NCBI GenBank assembly: GCA_036346275.1
Contig: JAYEVK010000096.1
Location: 61,960 to 125,959 of the forward strand
Source of the DNA: Otatea glauca
Lineage: Eukaryota > Streptophyta > Magnoliopsida > Poales > Poaceae
DNA length: 64,000 bases
Reading direction: 5' to 3'
Position numbers and translations under genes: made by a program. This document shows positions 47,098 to 59,000 of this stretch, one piece after another (within the stretch, counting starts at the first letter, position 1; every line of letters begins with the position of its first letter). The notes below the pieces were generated by a model, which saw nothing but the letters and a program-made list of their open reading frames with translations, searched no databases and was not told the origin of the DNA.

Positions 47098-48778
47098 ATC
47101 TCCCCTTGATGAAAACATTGGCAACACCAATAAATTGAACATTGGCATTCACCTCGCAAGAAAAGTTTTGAAATCAAAGGTTTCAAAATCAAAAGCCAAA
47201 GTGAAAACACAAAATCTCCCCTTTGACAAATCATAAAGTGAAAAACTCCCTAGGTGAAAATAAGAAAAATCTCCCCTAAGAAGAATAATGTGAGTGAATG
47301 ATTGAATATCACTTATACAAGAACATGTGCATGTGTAAAGTGCATGTAAAAGTTCTCCAAAGTGGCAAAGTTCTCCCCTTTGACAATGGATTCATCAAGA
47401 ACACAAAAGAGAAAACAAAATCTTTTTTGTTTTTAAATTGACAATTTTTTTATGTAATGAGCATTCTAAGTCATCCACAAATGTTGCAAATTCATCACCA
47501 AGTCATGCTATCAAAAATACTTGCACCCTCAAATCTACACATAGACAATGTAGAATAAGCATAACTAGAAATTAAGTATTATTAACAATTTATTGCATGG
47601 CATGATCTCCCTTTCTCAACAATCTCAAAACACGAAAACATTGAATTTTGTGCACTTTATTGATACTTGAAAAGCTGATTCATTGATTGATTGCAACAAT
47701 AACAATTACAAGGAATTATATGCACCATCACCTTACTTTTCAACTATGCCAAGCCTCATTTCATAAGCTTAGGTTTCATAGTTTGGTCATACACAACCTC
47801 TTCCAAGTTCATATCAAAGTGCAATGATAAGCGGTCTCGTAAAGAAGAAGTGCGATAGTACATAACCTTGATCTTGCATTTACCAACAATCACTCTTTGA
47901 GCTTTAGCATAATTTTGATAAATTTCATATTTAGCACTTTTTGAGCGAGAATCAAGATAGCCAAGAAGGTTCAACCATGACAAGATTTAATTCAAGTTGT
48001 CATTCCAATTAAATAGTCATGACATAAACTACACCATATATGCATAAACATGAAGTTGCAATGACCTTGTAGCATAAACATGGCTTCAAATGACATATAT
48101 GTATGATATATAATGCTCATTACTTTTCATTGTTTTTCATTTTGTTTTTCATTTACGAAACACACAAAATAAAAGTATGTTAACAAAATTTTACAAAGTT
48201 TTCACAAACTCCCCCTCAAAACAACATCTTAAAACTTTCTTCAAAATTGTCACCCAGTGGGATTAATTTTATAAACAAAAGTCTAAAAGAACAGTCCTCT
48301 CACTAGGCAAGCGAAATAAATTTTCACCAAAAGTCCATTAACTCCCCTCAAACAAATAACCAATGAAATCAAAGAGAGGTGATGATATACATGTGTTTGA
48401 GTTATCACGGTATGTTGATTAAGCATAAGTATGAATCATGATAAATAAATCTTGAACATGAAAAGGCATGATTTAAGATATAACATAATTGAACATGCGG
48501 GGATACATATGAGCATATAAGCAAACATCTCATCTCATACCACAATTAGATATACGTGAATGTAAAAGATATGAGTGTATAAAATAGCTCACAAAGTAGG
48601 TGAAGAATTATCGCACATGCCTCTTGAAGGCCATCTCAAGGGTGAGAACCATCCAAGTCTTGATCACATCTTACAAAGACCAAGATCCACTAAGCTTACG
48701 TTCTCCAACCGCATCTGAAAAACCTACATAGCACTAGAAGATGTCGAGGCCTCGGTACTAGGGTTAGAAATAAAGCAT
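47098..48778. other. non-coding 3' interior of the gag-only copia
   Basis: The minus-strand purine tract AAGGGGAGAT abuts the LTR at 47098-47107. The rest is AT-rich, with no frame showing copia integrase, RT or RNase H motifs on either strand. Short CTCCCC-containing stretches (47100, 47218, 47375) give several purine-rich tracts in sense. Confidence 0.7.
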
Positions 48779-50932
48779 TTAGGGATCGATCTTGAGACAC
48801 CGACACATAGTAATAGGCACAACACGAGTATTCTTATGCACAAAATCAAATTTGCCCTTTCTCGTGTTTCTAGCAACAAAAGGTGTTTGCATCACCCTAG
48901 GCACATAATGAGGAGTAAAGCGTGCATGCGAAATTAGACCTAGCCTTTGCATTTTCTTTCTTTTGTTGTTTGGCTAGTCTAAAGCAAAAATCTACTAAGT
49001 GTCCATCTCTACCACAATGAGTGCAAGTGTACTTAACACGATGTTTAGCTTTAGAAGTGGAAGCAACATTTGCATTCATTATAGTAGAAGATAAAATTCA
49101 ATGAGACTTAAAAGCAGTTTTCTTAGGCTCATTGACAATTTCAAAATTTTCACTTTCAAGAGCCTTAACAACGATGGGAGCATGTGATTTATGATGAGTA
49201 TAAGAATCAAAACCTAAACCTTTGTTATGAATGCTAACCCTTGATTGATCCAAAATCATGTTTAGGTTTTTCTTTCCTTTAGTGAAGCGTTCTAAAGATT
49301 TTCAAGTAATCAACCTTTCGAGAAAGAGTTAAACAATTATTACAAAAACGTCCACTTTTCCTTTTTGGTTGCAACAAGTTGAGCATGAAAGAACCTCATT
49401 CGTGAGCAAATCATTTGTCATTTGAGAAACTCTAGCATTAGCATCATGCAACTTCAATTCAAGAATTGAACATTTAGAACAAGAAGTTGATTCATCCAAA
49501 TTAGAAGTAGAGGAACTAGCATCTTTAATTTGTTTGCAATTCAAAGCAACAAGTTTCTCATTCTTCTCAATTTCATCTCTAAGCTTATCAAGAGTTGAAG
49601 CATGAACATTTCTTAGTGAAGTAAGCTCGGAATAAATTAAGTCACATGATTTGCAAGCATCATCATCAGGAATCAAGGATTTAAGTCTAGCAATTTCAGC
49701 ATTCAAAGATTCAATCAAAACATCATGTTTCTTAATTTTCTTGTTTCTTTTCTCTAAAAGCGTACCAAGGCGAACAACATGACATCTGAAAGCTCATCGT
49801 AAGAAGGATTTACCTCGTTTCCCTCAGCATCAAGTTCATCTTGGTTGAGCTGTCCATACTTGCCATGAGACACAAGCTCGTCAAGTCTTGTCTCGTCTTA
49901 CCTTTGGATATTGTATCTTCATCACTTGCTTTGAGTCTACATCACTCAAGTTGACTTGTTCAAGTCTTTGAAAGAACTCGATGCACAACTTTGCTATTTA
50001 GGAAGCTCCTTTTCTTCTTGTCATTGAATGGGCGCTTGTACTTTGTCTCTTTCTCCTCCTTCGATGATTTACACGCAAGTTTAGGACAATTTGGACGAAT
50101 GTGGTTGAGATCACCACAGCGATAGCATCTTGGAGGGCCACCATCAACTCTCTTCCTCATTCTCACATACGCAAAGCTTTATTAAAGCGAGAAGAGAGTG
50201 ATGCCAAGTCTTCTTCAGGAAATTCCTCAATCATTCATCGGTTAGTGAAGATAAGAAAGACAAAGCAAAACTTGAAGAAGCATTATTATGAGACATGCTA
50301 GATTGGGAGGTCAAAGCAATTGATTTGTGATCATTCTTCCTAGCAAGAACATCCAATTCATGAGTTTTTAATTTAGAGAAAAGAACATCTAAAGTAAGTG
50401 TACTCATGATGATTGATTCTCTAATGGATGTAACTTTCATCTCCCAAATAGACATGTCTAATGCACCAAGCAATTGTCTAGCATTAGCGACATCGTCATA
50501 GCTAACCCCAACGACACGTAAATTGCTAAGAATTTTATTAAAGCGTGCAAAGAAGTCATCTGAGACTCACGGGTTTCATCTCAAGCGCATATATTCTTTT
50601 TGTAAATATCTTGGCGAACCTCTTTGTGATGTTTGATCCCTCATGATAGTCACAAAGAGATTTCCATACCTCATATGCGGATCGAAGATGAACTACTCGA
50701 TCGAGTCGCTGCGTCCCAAGCCACTGGATGATCAAGTTGCGGGCCTTGCTATTTGCTTCAACATGTGCACGATTGGCGTCGTTGGCGTTGTCGTTCTCGA
50801 GGAACTTCGTGCGGCTTGTAAACCTTCTCCCAAATTGCGAAGCCCTGCGCTTGGATATGCGCCTCCATCTTGGCCTTCCAAAGCTGAAAATCAACACCAT
50901 CGAACACACGGTTTTGTCGAATAACGATCCAT
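48779..50932 (-). pseudogene. gag of the gag-only copia, two zinc knuckles
   Basis: The ATG at 50932 gives MDRYSTKP, then (frame shift) FDGVDFQLWKAKMEAHIQAQ, ARNLIIQWLGTQRLDRVVHL and YEVWKSLCDYHEGS, a UBN2-type gag. Next come SIWEMKVTSIRESIIMSTLT and VLFSKLKTHELDVLARK. Knuckle 1 is CYRCGDLNHIRPNC at about 50127-50086. A coiled region with CxxC pairs follows (49718-49329: CKSCDLI, CSKCSIL, CSTCCNQ). Knuckle 2 is CTHCGRDGHLVDFC at about 49025-48984. The frame closes with MCRCLKIDP and TAA at 48781-48779. At about 717 codons it is long for gag, and it stops where protease would begin in Copia-3. Several frameshifts are present, many of a kind that could be sequence error. Confidence 0.85.
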
Positions 50933-50969
50933 GAATCTAATCACGGTTAAGATAAATTAGAAAAACCGT

Positions 50970-50980
50970 GCTCGATACCA
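50970..50980 (-). other. primer-binding site, gag-only copia
   Basis: The minus strand reads TGGTATCGAGC, two bases from the 5' LTR. It is the same variant as in Copia-1 (1232-1243) and lacks one base of the usual initiator-Met site. Confidence 0.82.
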
Positions 50981-50982
50981 CT

Positions 50983-52256
50983 TGTAGGATCGAAATATAC
51001 TAATCTAGCAATCGAGAGGGGTGAATGATTGCGCGGAAGCTAAAATCAAATTTTTGATCTACTAAAACTTCACCCCAATTCGGACTCAAATAATTGCTTC
51101 GTATTCAACAAAACAGAGTTAGATGCATTCGGTAAATCGCTAATTTCTGGAGATCCAACCGTCGGATTGACCTGCAATTTGAACTGTAGAAACCAGATTC
51201 CAATACGAATCTAGTCAAAAGGAATCAACTCGATCGGACCTACGGATCAAAAGTTATTAACCTCGCAAGTATGCTGTGACAGATTATGACGAGAATTGAC
51301 CAAACCCTAATTTCGTGATTAATCACAATCTACAAAAGATTAACCAGCGAAACTTTCAGGAACTCTAAATTGATACCTAGAAAGGTTTTAGATGGATCAA
51401 ATCAAGATTAAACTTGTTGAATCAAGAGAGACAAAGAATCAATCTACTAAATCGAAGCCAAGCGACCAAACTAAAAATTCGAATCTTGTAGCAAACCACG
51501 CGCGAACAAACCCGAAAGCCGGCGGTCGTATGAGCAGTAACCTCGCATGAACAGTAGCAAATAGCGAATCAGCATGGCGTGGATGTTTCTGTAGCCTCGC
51601 GATTTTCCTTCGCTTCTCGTCACGCTCATTGCAAGGAACTCAGGCGCAAGAAGAAATTGATTTTATTTCTTTTTGTCTAATTTGGTTAAGTACTCCAAAC
51701 AAAGAGTACAAACCCTAAAACCTAGCTCTCTCGTCTAAGCGAGAGACAGCCCTCTCCTATTTATAATGAGCAACAGTTCGCATGCATATCCATCGCCCAA
51801 CATAGCCCAATACATGCAAGCTGCCCCGATCAATTACAAGCGCTTGCGGACGGCCCCTGCGCTCGCGTGACTAACGGCCTCTATGTGCACGTTCTCTGGC
51901 CGAGCGTCGCATGACATCCTTGACCACTAAGACCTCGGTTCCTCCACGAACCTAGTCCGAACCTCGGTTCCTCCATGAACCTAGTTCGGTCCGTCGCCGA
52001 CCACGTTAAGCCTCAAGCAACACGCACATGAGTAAACAGAAACAACTCCGAGCACAAGTCACGACTTGACTCAACATCAATCCATGCAACCACTCACACG
52101 GCGCATTGCATAAAGCAAAACCATTACCATGCTATCACAAGCATATCAAGTAAACATACGAAGCGGCATATGCAAAAGCACCACACATGCCATGAGCACA
52201 ACCACTTTGCAATGCCAATTTCATCACTAAGCCAATTTTTGACACATGATCTTACA
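50983..52256 (-). repeat. 5' LTR of the gag-only copia
   Basis: It spans TGTAGGATCG to GATCTTACA beside the PBS, and the pair with 45825-47097 defines the element. In the first 450 bp or so, I count one substitution against five small indels between the copies. Confidence 0.92.
51756..51765 (-). promoter_or_regulatory. putative TATA box, 5' LTR of the gag-only copia
   Basis: The minus strand reads TATAAATAGG. This is the copy that would drive the element's transcript. Confidence 0.6.
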
Positions 52257-52261
52257 CTTTT

Positions 52262-52490
52262 AAAATAGCAGAAAAATTCCAGAAAAATTCCAGAAATTAC
52301 TTTGAGATGTTTGGAACTCCATTAAAATATTTGCAATAAAACTTTGCAAAAACTTTTCCATTATTTAATTGTTTTCAAGAAAAGTCCTATTTGAATAAAT
52401 CCAAATTAACTTAAATAATTTCCCAAAAATTCACAAAAAAAAACAAAAATACTTCAAAATTCAAATTAGAGCAAAAATTAGGGTGTTACA
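52262..52490 (-). repeat. 3' LTR of Gypsy-3, last segment after the nested copia
   Basis: It continues the LTR interrupted at 45824 and ends GGGTGTTACA at 52490, matching 59410-59631. The purine tract (minus TATGGGGAGGTT) follows at 52491-52502. Confidence 0.9.
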
Positions 52491-52509
52491 AACCTCCCCA
52501 TAACGAGAA

Positions 52510-55420
52510 TCTAGTCCCGAGATTGGTATCTGAGAAATAGGTTAGGAAACTCCTTCTTGAGTCTTCTTCCGTTCCCGTGGCTTCACTTTCCGAATGGTTT
52601 ACTCCATTGAATTCTGCGAAGCGTGTTGACTTGTTCCTTGTCTCTCTGTCCATTCGTCCGAGAATCTTCGCCGGATGTTCTTTGTAAGTCGAGATCTTCC
52701 TGCAGATCAATTGCCTCCAAAGGTGTTTGCTCCTCCGGTATTTTCGAAGACACTTCTTGATTGTGATACATGAAATACATCATGCACTCTGCCAAAGCTG
52801 TAGTAACTCAAGCGATAAGCAACTTCACCTCTGCGGCTCAAGATCTTGAATGGTCAGAGCGTATCTGAGTGCGAGTTTCCCTTTTGCATGGAACCTCGGC
52901 TCCTTTGAGAGGTGTGACTCTAAGGTACACAAAATCTTGGGTTCAAAGCTTCGGTTCCCTGCGGCGGTTGTCGGCATAACTCTTACGCCTTGATTGTGCA
53001 ATCTTCAATCTTTCCCACGATCGAGCGTCTGTTCTTTAGCTACGAAGAATATCGGTCCAAAAGGCGTGTCGTTCGCTTGATCTCATTCCAATTCAATGGT
53101 GTTTGCGAGGACCGACCATACAAAGCTTCAAATGGAGACATCAGTAAACTTGCTTGATAAGCTTGTTGTAACTAAACTTCGGCATAAGGCAAACACTTGT
53201 CCCATGAGTTGGAATATGCTAAGGCACATGCCCTCAACATATCCTCTAATATCTGGTTAACCCTCTCGGTTTGACCATGCATGCATGGATGGTAGGTATC
53301 TTGAAGTTCAAGCGAGTCCCCATTGCCTCATGTAGCTTACCCCAAAATGCAGGTAAATTGGGTACCTCATCAAATACTATCTTCTTGGTACTCCGTGCAA
53401 GCGAACGATCCGTGCCATATAAAGTTACGCTAGCGGTCTCGGAATAAGTGGTCTTCACGGTATGAAATGTGCCACTTTGGTTAGGCGATCCACTATGACC
53501 CATATGGAATCATATCCACTTTGCGTTACAGGTAATCCGGTTATGAAATCCATACCAATTTCTTCCATTTCCATTCGAGTATCTTTAAGGGTTGTAATAG
53601 CCTGCTTTGGTCTTTGGTGCATAGCTTTGACTCTTTGGCATATGTCACATAATGCAACATATTCGGCGACTTCTCGTTTCATGCTTGGCCACAAAATCTT
53701 TCCTTTAAATCTTGATACATTTCGCACTTCTGGATGAATTGAGTACTCTGGAGTCATGAGCCTCCTCTAGAATTAGCTACTTCAACTCCTTTTTGTTAGA
53801 TTTACACAAATCGCCCTTTAAACCACATAGTACCTTGTTCATCCGGTTTGAAATCTTTTGCTTTGCCTTCATCCATTTTGCCCTTAATTCTTTTGATCTT
53901 ATCATCATCTTTACGCCCTTCCTTGATCGATCTTCGAGGTAGGCCTTACTTCAAAGTTGCTAGGAATCCTTACGGTACCATTTCGGTTCTAATTACGGAA
54001 ATCCTTACACAATTCCTTTGACTTATTTCCATCGACATATTAACACTGTGGTTCTTTACGCTCAAGGCGTACGCCACTCGTTGGCTTTACGGGATGGTAG
54101 TGAATTCCCACATTATAATCCTTGATTAACTCTAACCATCTTCTTTGCCTCATATTTAGGTCACTTGCGTGAAGATATACTTAAGACTTTTATGATCGTA
54201 TACACTTCACATCTATTTCCGATGAGATGATGGCGCCATATCTTTAGTGCATGCACCACGGCGGCTAATTCCAAATCATGAGTCGGATAGTTCCCCTCAT
54301 GTGGCCTCAATTGCCTCGATGCATATGCAATTACCTTCCTATTTTGCATCAACACGCATCCCAATCACTGACGCGATGCATCACAAAAGATGTCAAAGTC
54401 TTGATGAGCGTCGAGTAAAACTAAATACAGTGCGATGTTAATCTTCTCTTCAACTCCACAAAACTCTTCCACACTCGGTGTCCATAGGAATTTCCTTTCC
54501 TTTTTCAACAATTCGTAAGAGGTCTACTTAATCGTAGAGAATCCTTCGATGAATCGATGGTAATACCCGCCATTCAAAGGAAACTACAGTTTGGGTTACC
54601 GACTTGGGTTGCTCCCAATGCAGAACCGTCTCCACTTTCTTTGGATCTACCGCAACTCTGCTGCAGTCATAATGTGTCCAAGAAATTCAACTTTATTCTT
54701 CCGAAATCACATTTGCTAAATTTTGCAAACAAGCTTTGCTCTCTCAACTTTTCAAGGACTAGCCTCAAATGCTCGGCGTGCTCTTCTCTCGTCTTGGAAT
54801 AGATAAGGATATCATCTATGAATCTGACGCGAACTTGTCAAGTATTCCATAAAAACCTTATTCATTAAGTTCATAAAATATCTTTGGTGCATTTGTCAAA
54901 CCAAAGGACATCACTTTGTAAACTCGTAGTGTCCATATCTTGGCAATCAGTCTTGAGAATATCCTCGATCGGATCTTCAATTGATGGTATCACGATCGGA
55001 GATCAATTTTGAGAAGACTCCTGCTCCTCTTAGCTAGTCAAACAAATCATCGATCTGGGTAGAGGATACTTATTCTTTATCGTCACATCATTGAGTGCAC
55101 GATAGTCTATACACATCCTAAAACTCCGTCCTTCTTCTTGGCGAATAAGAGCGAGTGCTCCCCATGGCGATGAACTAGGCCTTATAAATCCTTTTCCAGT
55201 GACTCTTCAATTTGTTTCTTCATTTCCACCAATTCCTCTGTGGACATCTGTAAGGTCTCTTAGCTATGGGAGCTGTCCACGGAACCGGCTCTATCACGAA
55301 CTCGATATCTCTATCTGGCGGCATTCGAGGTAAATCTTAGGAAAACATCCGGATATTCATTGACTATAGGCACTTCTCTAAGTGATGATCTTCACTTTGC
55401 ACGAGAGGTTCCTCGATCTG
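52510..55420 (-). pseudogene. pol of Gypsy-3 (RT to chromodomain), heavily frameshifted
   Basis: Fragments in order from the right: DRDIEFVIEPV and AKRPYRMSTEELVEMKKQIE before RT (about 55320-55200), VMSFGLTNAP in RT (about 54910), RNase H VIAYASRQLRPHEGNYPTHD (about 54330), integrase WPSMKREVAEYVALCDICQR and MEEIGMDFITGLPVTQSGYD (53757-53500), and a degenerate chromodomain-like end near 52700-52540. The reading frame shifts roughly every 50-150 bp, mostly by 1-2 nt. No CCHC knuckle and no protease DSGA motif is found upstream, so gag and protease appear deleted. Confidence 0.82.
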
Positions 55421-56001
55421 TGCCCGATTACGGTGATCTGAACATTCGACCTTTGGGCGATTTCTTGGTGATGGTACCTATCATTTCCTGCGGTGAAGTG
55501 GAGGATGAGCGTTGAGGTGCGTGAGTCAACTCTGTGGAGTAAGTCGGGCAATCGCCGCTAGCATCGCTGTCATGCGCAGTCTCTCTGATTCGACCTCAAA
55601 GAAGACCTCGACCGGGAAATGTAGATGGGGCGGCTCGCCTCGTCCTTTCGAGCATACCTTTGTGATCTTGACATCCAGGCGACGTCAAGTCCTGCCCGTA
55701 CCACGAAGTCCCTCGATCGGTGGTGCATGTCAAAACCTCCGAAGCAGCATGCATCATCGCCATAACTCTGCGGCGTATCCTCGGTCTGCGCTCTCCATAG
55801 GTATGGATCATCCTCATACTGCCAAAACAAACCTTGTTTAAATCAAATGAGAATAATAAAAATTCAGCATAGAGTATGAATAAGGGAGAAGAGGTAAGTC
55901 GAGATTTCTTTGACATTCTTGCTCAAGTTGATTAGGTTTTTAGAAAATAGTTTTACCCTCCTAGGCACAACCAAACTAGGGTCAAGGCCTCGATAAACTT
56001 T
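55421..56001. other. interior of Gypsy-3 between RT and PBS, no gene recognised
   Basis: Only about 0.6 kb separates the RT start from the PBS, where related Gypsy-1 has over 3.5 kb of gag, protease and the extra frame. Minus-strand translation gives no gag, knuckle or protease motif. It is probably deletion-joined leader sequence. Confidence 0.55.
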
Positions 56002-56014
56002 GGCTCTAATACCA
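56002..56014 (-). other. primer-binding site, Gypsy-3
   Basis: The minus strand reads TGGTATTAGAGCC, the initiator-Met site with one transition, two bases from the LTR border at 56017. Confidence 0.82.
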
Positions 56015-56016
56015 CC

Positions 56017-59000
56017 TGCGTCGGGGACCGAACACCAAATCCGGACCCTACTGTGTATTACATGCAAGTCGAGGATCACGCTAGCACCTGTCATCATACG
56101 GGTTGCACATCACGGACATTCACGAAGATATAAGAATAAATAGTGCAAACATGTATATAAACCGAGGTTATGCGACCTTATGGTCTCCTTACAGATGGGT
56201 CGACCACACAGGGCTTTCATTAATCAAAGTAAAGAAATAGCGGCGGAACATAAAAAAAGGTCGTGGAAGCCTTCATCTTGCCACTGGGCAACTAAGCAGG
56301 CTTGCCCTAGTTCATCGTGTCCTCGATGTACTCCTCCTCCCAAGCCCAGTGTAGTCTCCTCCACGATGTTGGGGTTGAAAGCAAGGTGGGGTGAGTACAC
56401 AGGCACTCAACAAGTAATGCCAGAATGCGACACTATTACTATATCGAGATCTTGTTCCAAAGGATTGGCTTAAATGGTTCTTTTGCATCAGCGACATTTT
56501 TAACCAATATCTTAGTTAGATTAAGCGATGAGACAGTTATACGTAATAATAATTTCAAATGGTTTTCCATGAGGTTTCTCGGCACACACCTTATGATTCA
56601 TTTTAACACTTGGCACACTGACCACCCCTTCCATGTTTTGTTTGAAAATCTACCCTTATTTGTAATCCCGAGCAATGCTCAATTCCGTGAAACACGGCTA
56701 TTGAATAGTTTTGACACTCTGCAGAGGTTGTACACTTTACCCACAAGATCTGAGCTCACCACCACAGTGATTGTCACGCAACAAAGTTTTCGAGAACCTC
56801 TACCTTAACCAAAGAACCTCTCGTGTATTGCCTTCACTATCACTTCCCTCACCGAGCCGAAGTATAGGACCGGCCAATCAGTTGGATGGGCACCAAGCCG
56901 TAGCCGCAGTGCGCTCCCCCATGCGAGATACACCCACATGTCTTTGTCACCCCGAGTATCGAGAGGAAGATATCAGAACCCTAGTCAACTAGGTCATCCC
57001 ATATCGGACATGTGGTTATGCAGGTGACTCGGATCAAAGGCTTGCAAGGTGAAGTCCTTAAGCCGACCAAGGTAAGACTTCCAACACTCAACGATGGCAC
57101 CTGACCCAATGTAGCTACAGACTCACATCACTCATCAACCCCTACGCCACACAGGCCACAGAGCACACACGACCTCTTGCCACTTGCCCCGAGTCTAAAA
57201 CATTTCCCACCCCATTGATTGTTGTGCAACACATGCAGGCAATAACTCAACATCAATATGGTACCACACAGTCACCATACTTCCATATCATCATGTGGCA
57301 TCATCACACCACTTTCAAAATACATTCAATATTCCATTAGTCAATTTTGTAGCATTTCTACGAAAGATCATTCATGACTCATTTTGCAAGGCTAAGCATC
57401 TACTCACGGTCTAGCCTCCGTGTTGGCACAATATTAACATCCAACTAATATAATCAAACTTAGGGTGACAATGATTTAGGGCATACAATTAATAATTCAA
57501 GGTGGCATAACAAAATGGGTTGATTAACTACATTATCCCAAATTAATTTAAATTCATTTTAAATAATTAGCATGCATAGTTTCAAAGCATAAATTACATT
57601 TTAAAATCTGGGATCAAAATGATCAAAGCATCACTTGCCTTCAAAGAGTTGCTGGTGGTGTTCGAAGCTTGGTCTTGAGCGACGAATTCTTCCTCGAAAC
57701 TTTCAGGCAAATTTGCGTCTCTGGCGTACAAACAAAAGATACAATAAATAGCTAATACAGAAGACTAGATGACCTCAAAATTCAAATAAAATTCACCATT
57801 AAATAGCTCATAATTTTATGAATTTTTAGAAATTTGAATCACCCAAATCGAGTTAAAATGCAAAAGTTATAGTCATTTGAATTTTGAATAAAATCTAAAA
57901 ATCAGAAATTAAGAAAATACGATTTTTCTGAATTATTTTATACTGGAAATTCGCATAAATGGCGTCGACATCGCGTCATGATGGCGTCAGCACAGAAATG
58001 AATTTGGATCGAAAAATTTTTATATATAAAAATATTTATAGCGTCATTCTTGGCGTCGGCCACGACGCGATGGCGACCTCTGAGTGCGCCACGTTGCTTG
58101 ATTCATGAAAATTTGGGTCCACGGTTGGCTCACGGTCCCGCCGTGGGTGGCGGCAAGTGCTCATGCACCGGGTGGCATGGCCCGTGGCGTCGGCCCGGCG
58201 ATCTGCAGCCAATCCCGACGCGACATTGCGGCAAGATCGGACCGCTCGCTCATCCGCGGTCGGATCTACCCCGGCAGCGGTTGCGGCGGCCGCCTCCGCG
58301 CCTCCGCGTCGCACATCCAATGGCGCGCTTAGATCCAACGGCGGCACGCGCCGCCAGCTGCGGCGTCTCGGTTCCAGCGGCGACCGCAGCGCCAATCGCG
58401 ACGATGCGCCGAAATCGGCCGTTTGGATCGGGTCTCGCCCGGTCAAAATGCCGCAGCGTCAACCGCGTGATTTGGCGTGCGGTGCCATCTCCGCCGCGAC
58501 GTTCAAATCTGAGCGGCGCGGATCCTTAGGGCAAAACCAGATCAATCTCTACCGTTTAGATCTAATCTAACGGCCTCACGGTACCGGCGGTTTCTTGCTC
58601 AGGCGCGGCGTGGCTCAATCCTACGCATCCACTAACAATCCAGCGGCTAAGACAAAACATATCGCGAAACTAGATCTAATCCAAGCCGTACATCAAGATC
58701 CACGACCACGATTCAATCTAAACATCTGAAGATGGAGGCTACGCGGACTCACGAGAAGCGAGCGATGCCGTCGGACGGTCGGGCGCGGTCGGCGAGGTGT
58801 GGCGAAAAGCGAAGGTTCGCGGAGCGGGGAAGATGACCTCGGCGGCGGCGCTGCGGGCTTCTCGGTGAAGAAGTGGTCCACTCGTCGCGTCTTGCCGGTG
58901 AACTTCGGGCAGGTCGAAGCCGGCGAAGCGGCCAGACGGCGGCGAGAGGAAGCAAAAACAGCGGCGGCACAAAGAGCGCAACTATGGCGAGCTTCGCTCG

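Larger units (their letters stand above)
45825..52256 (-). mobile_element. gag-only copia element (TR-GAG type), complete ends
   Basis: Its two LTRs are 1273 and 1274 bp (45825-47097 and 50983-52256), with ends TGTAGGATC and GATCTTACA and the target duplication CTTTT (45820-45824, 52257-52261). PBS, gag and purine tract are present, but no protease, integrase, RT or RNase H is found in the 3.9-kb interior. It inserted in the Gypsy-3 3' LTR. The missing LTR bases resume exactly (GGAGCTTTT, then AAAATAGC). It must have moved with enzymes supplied by another copia element. Confidence 0.9.
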
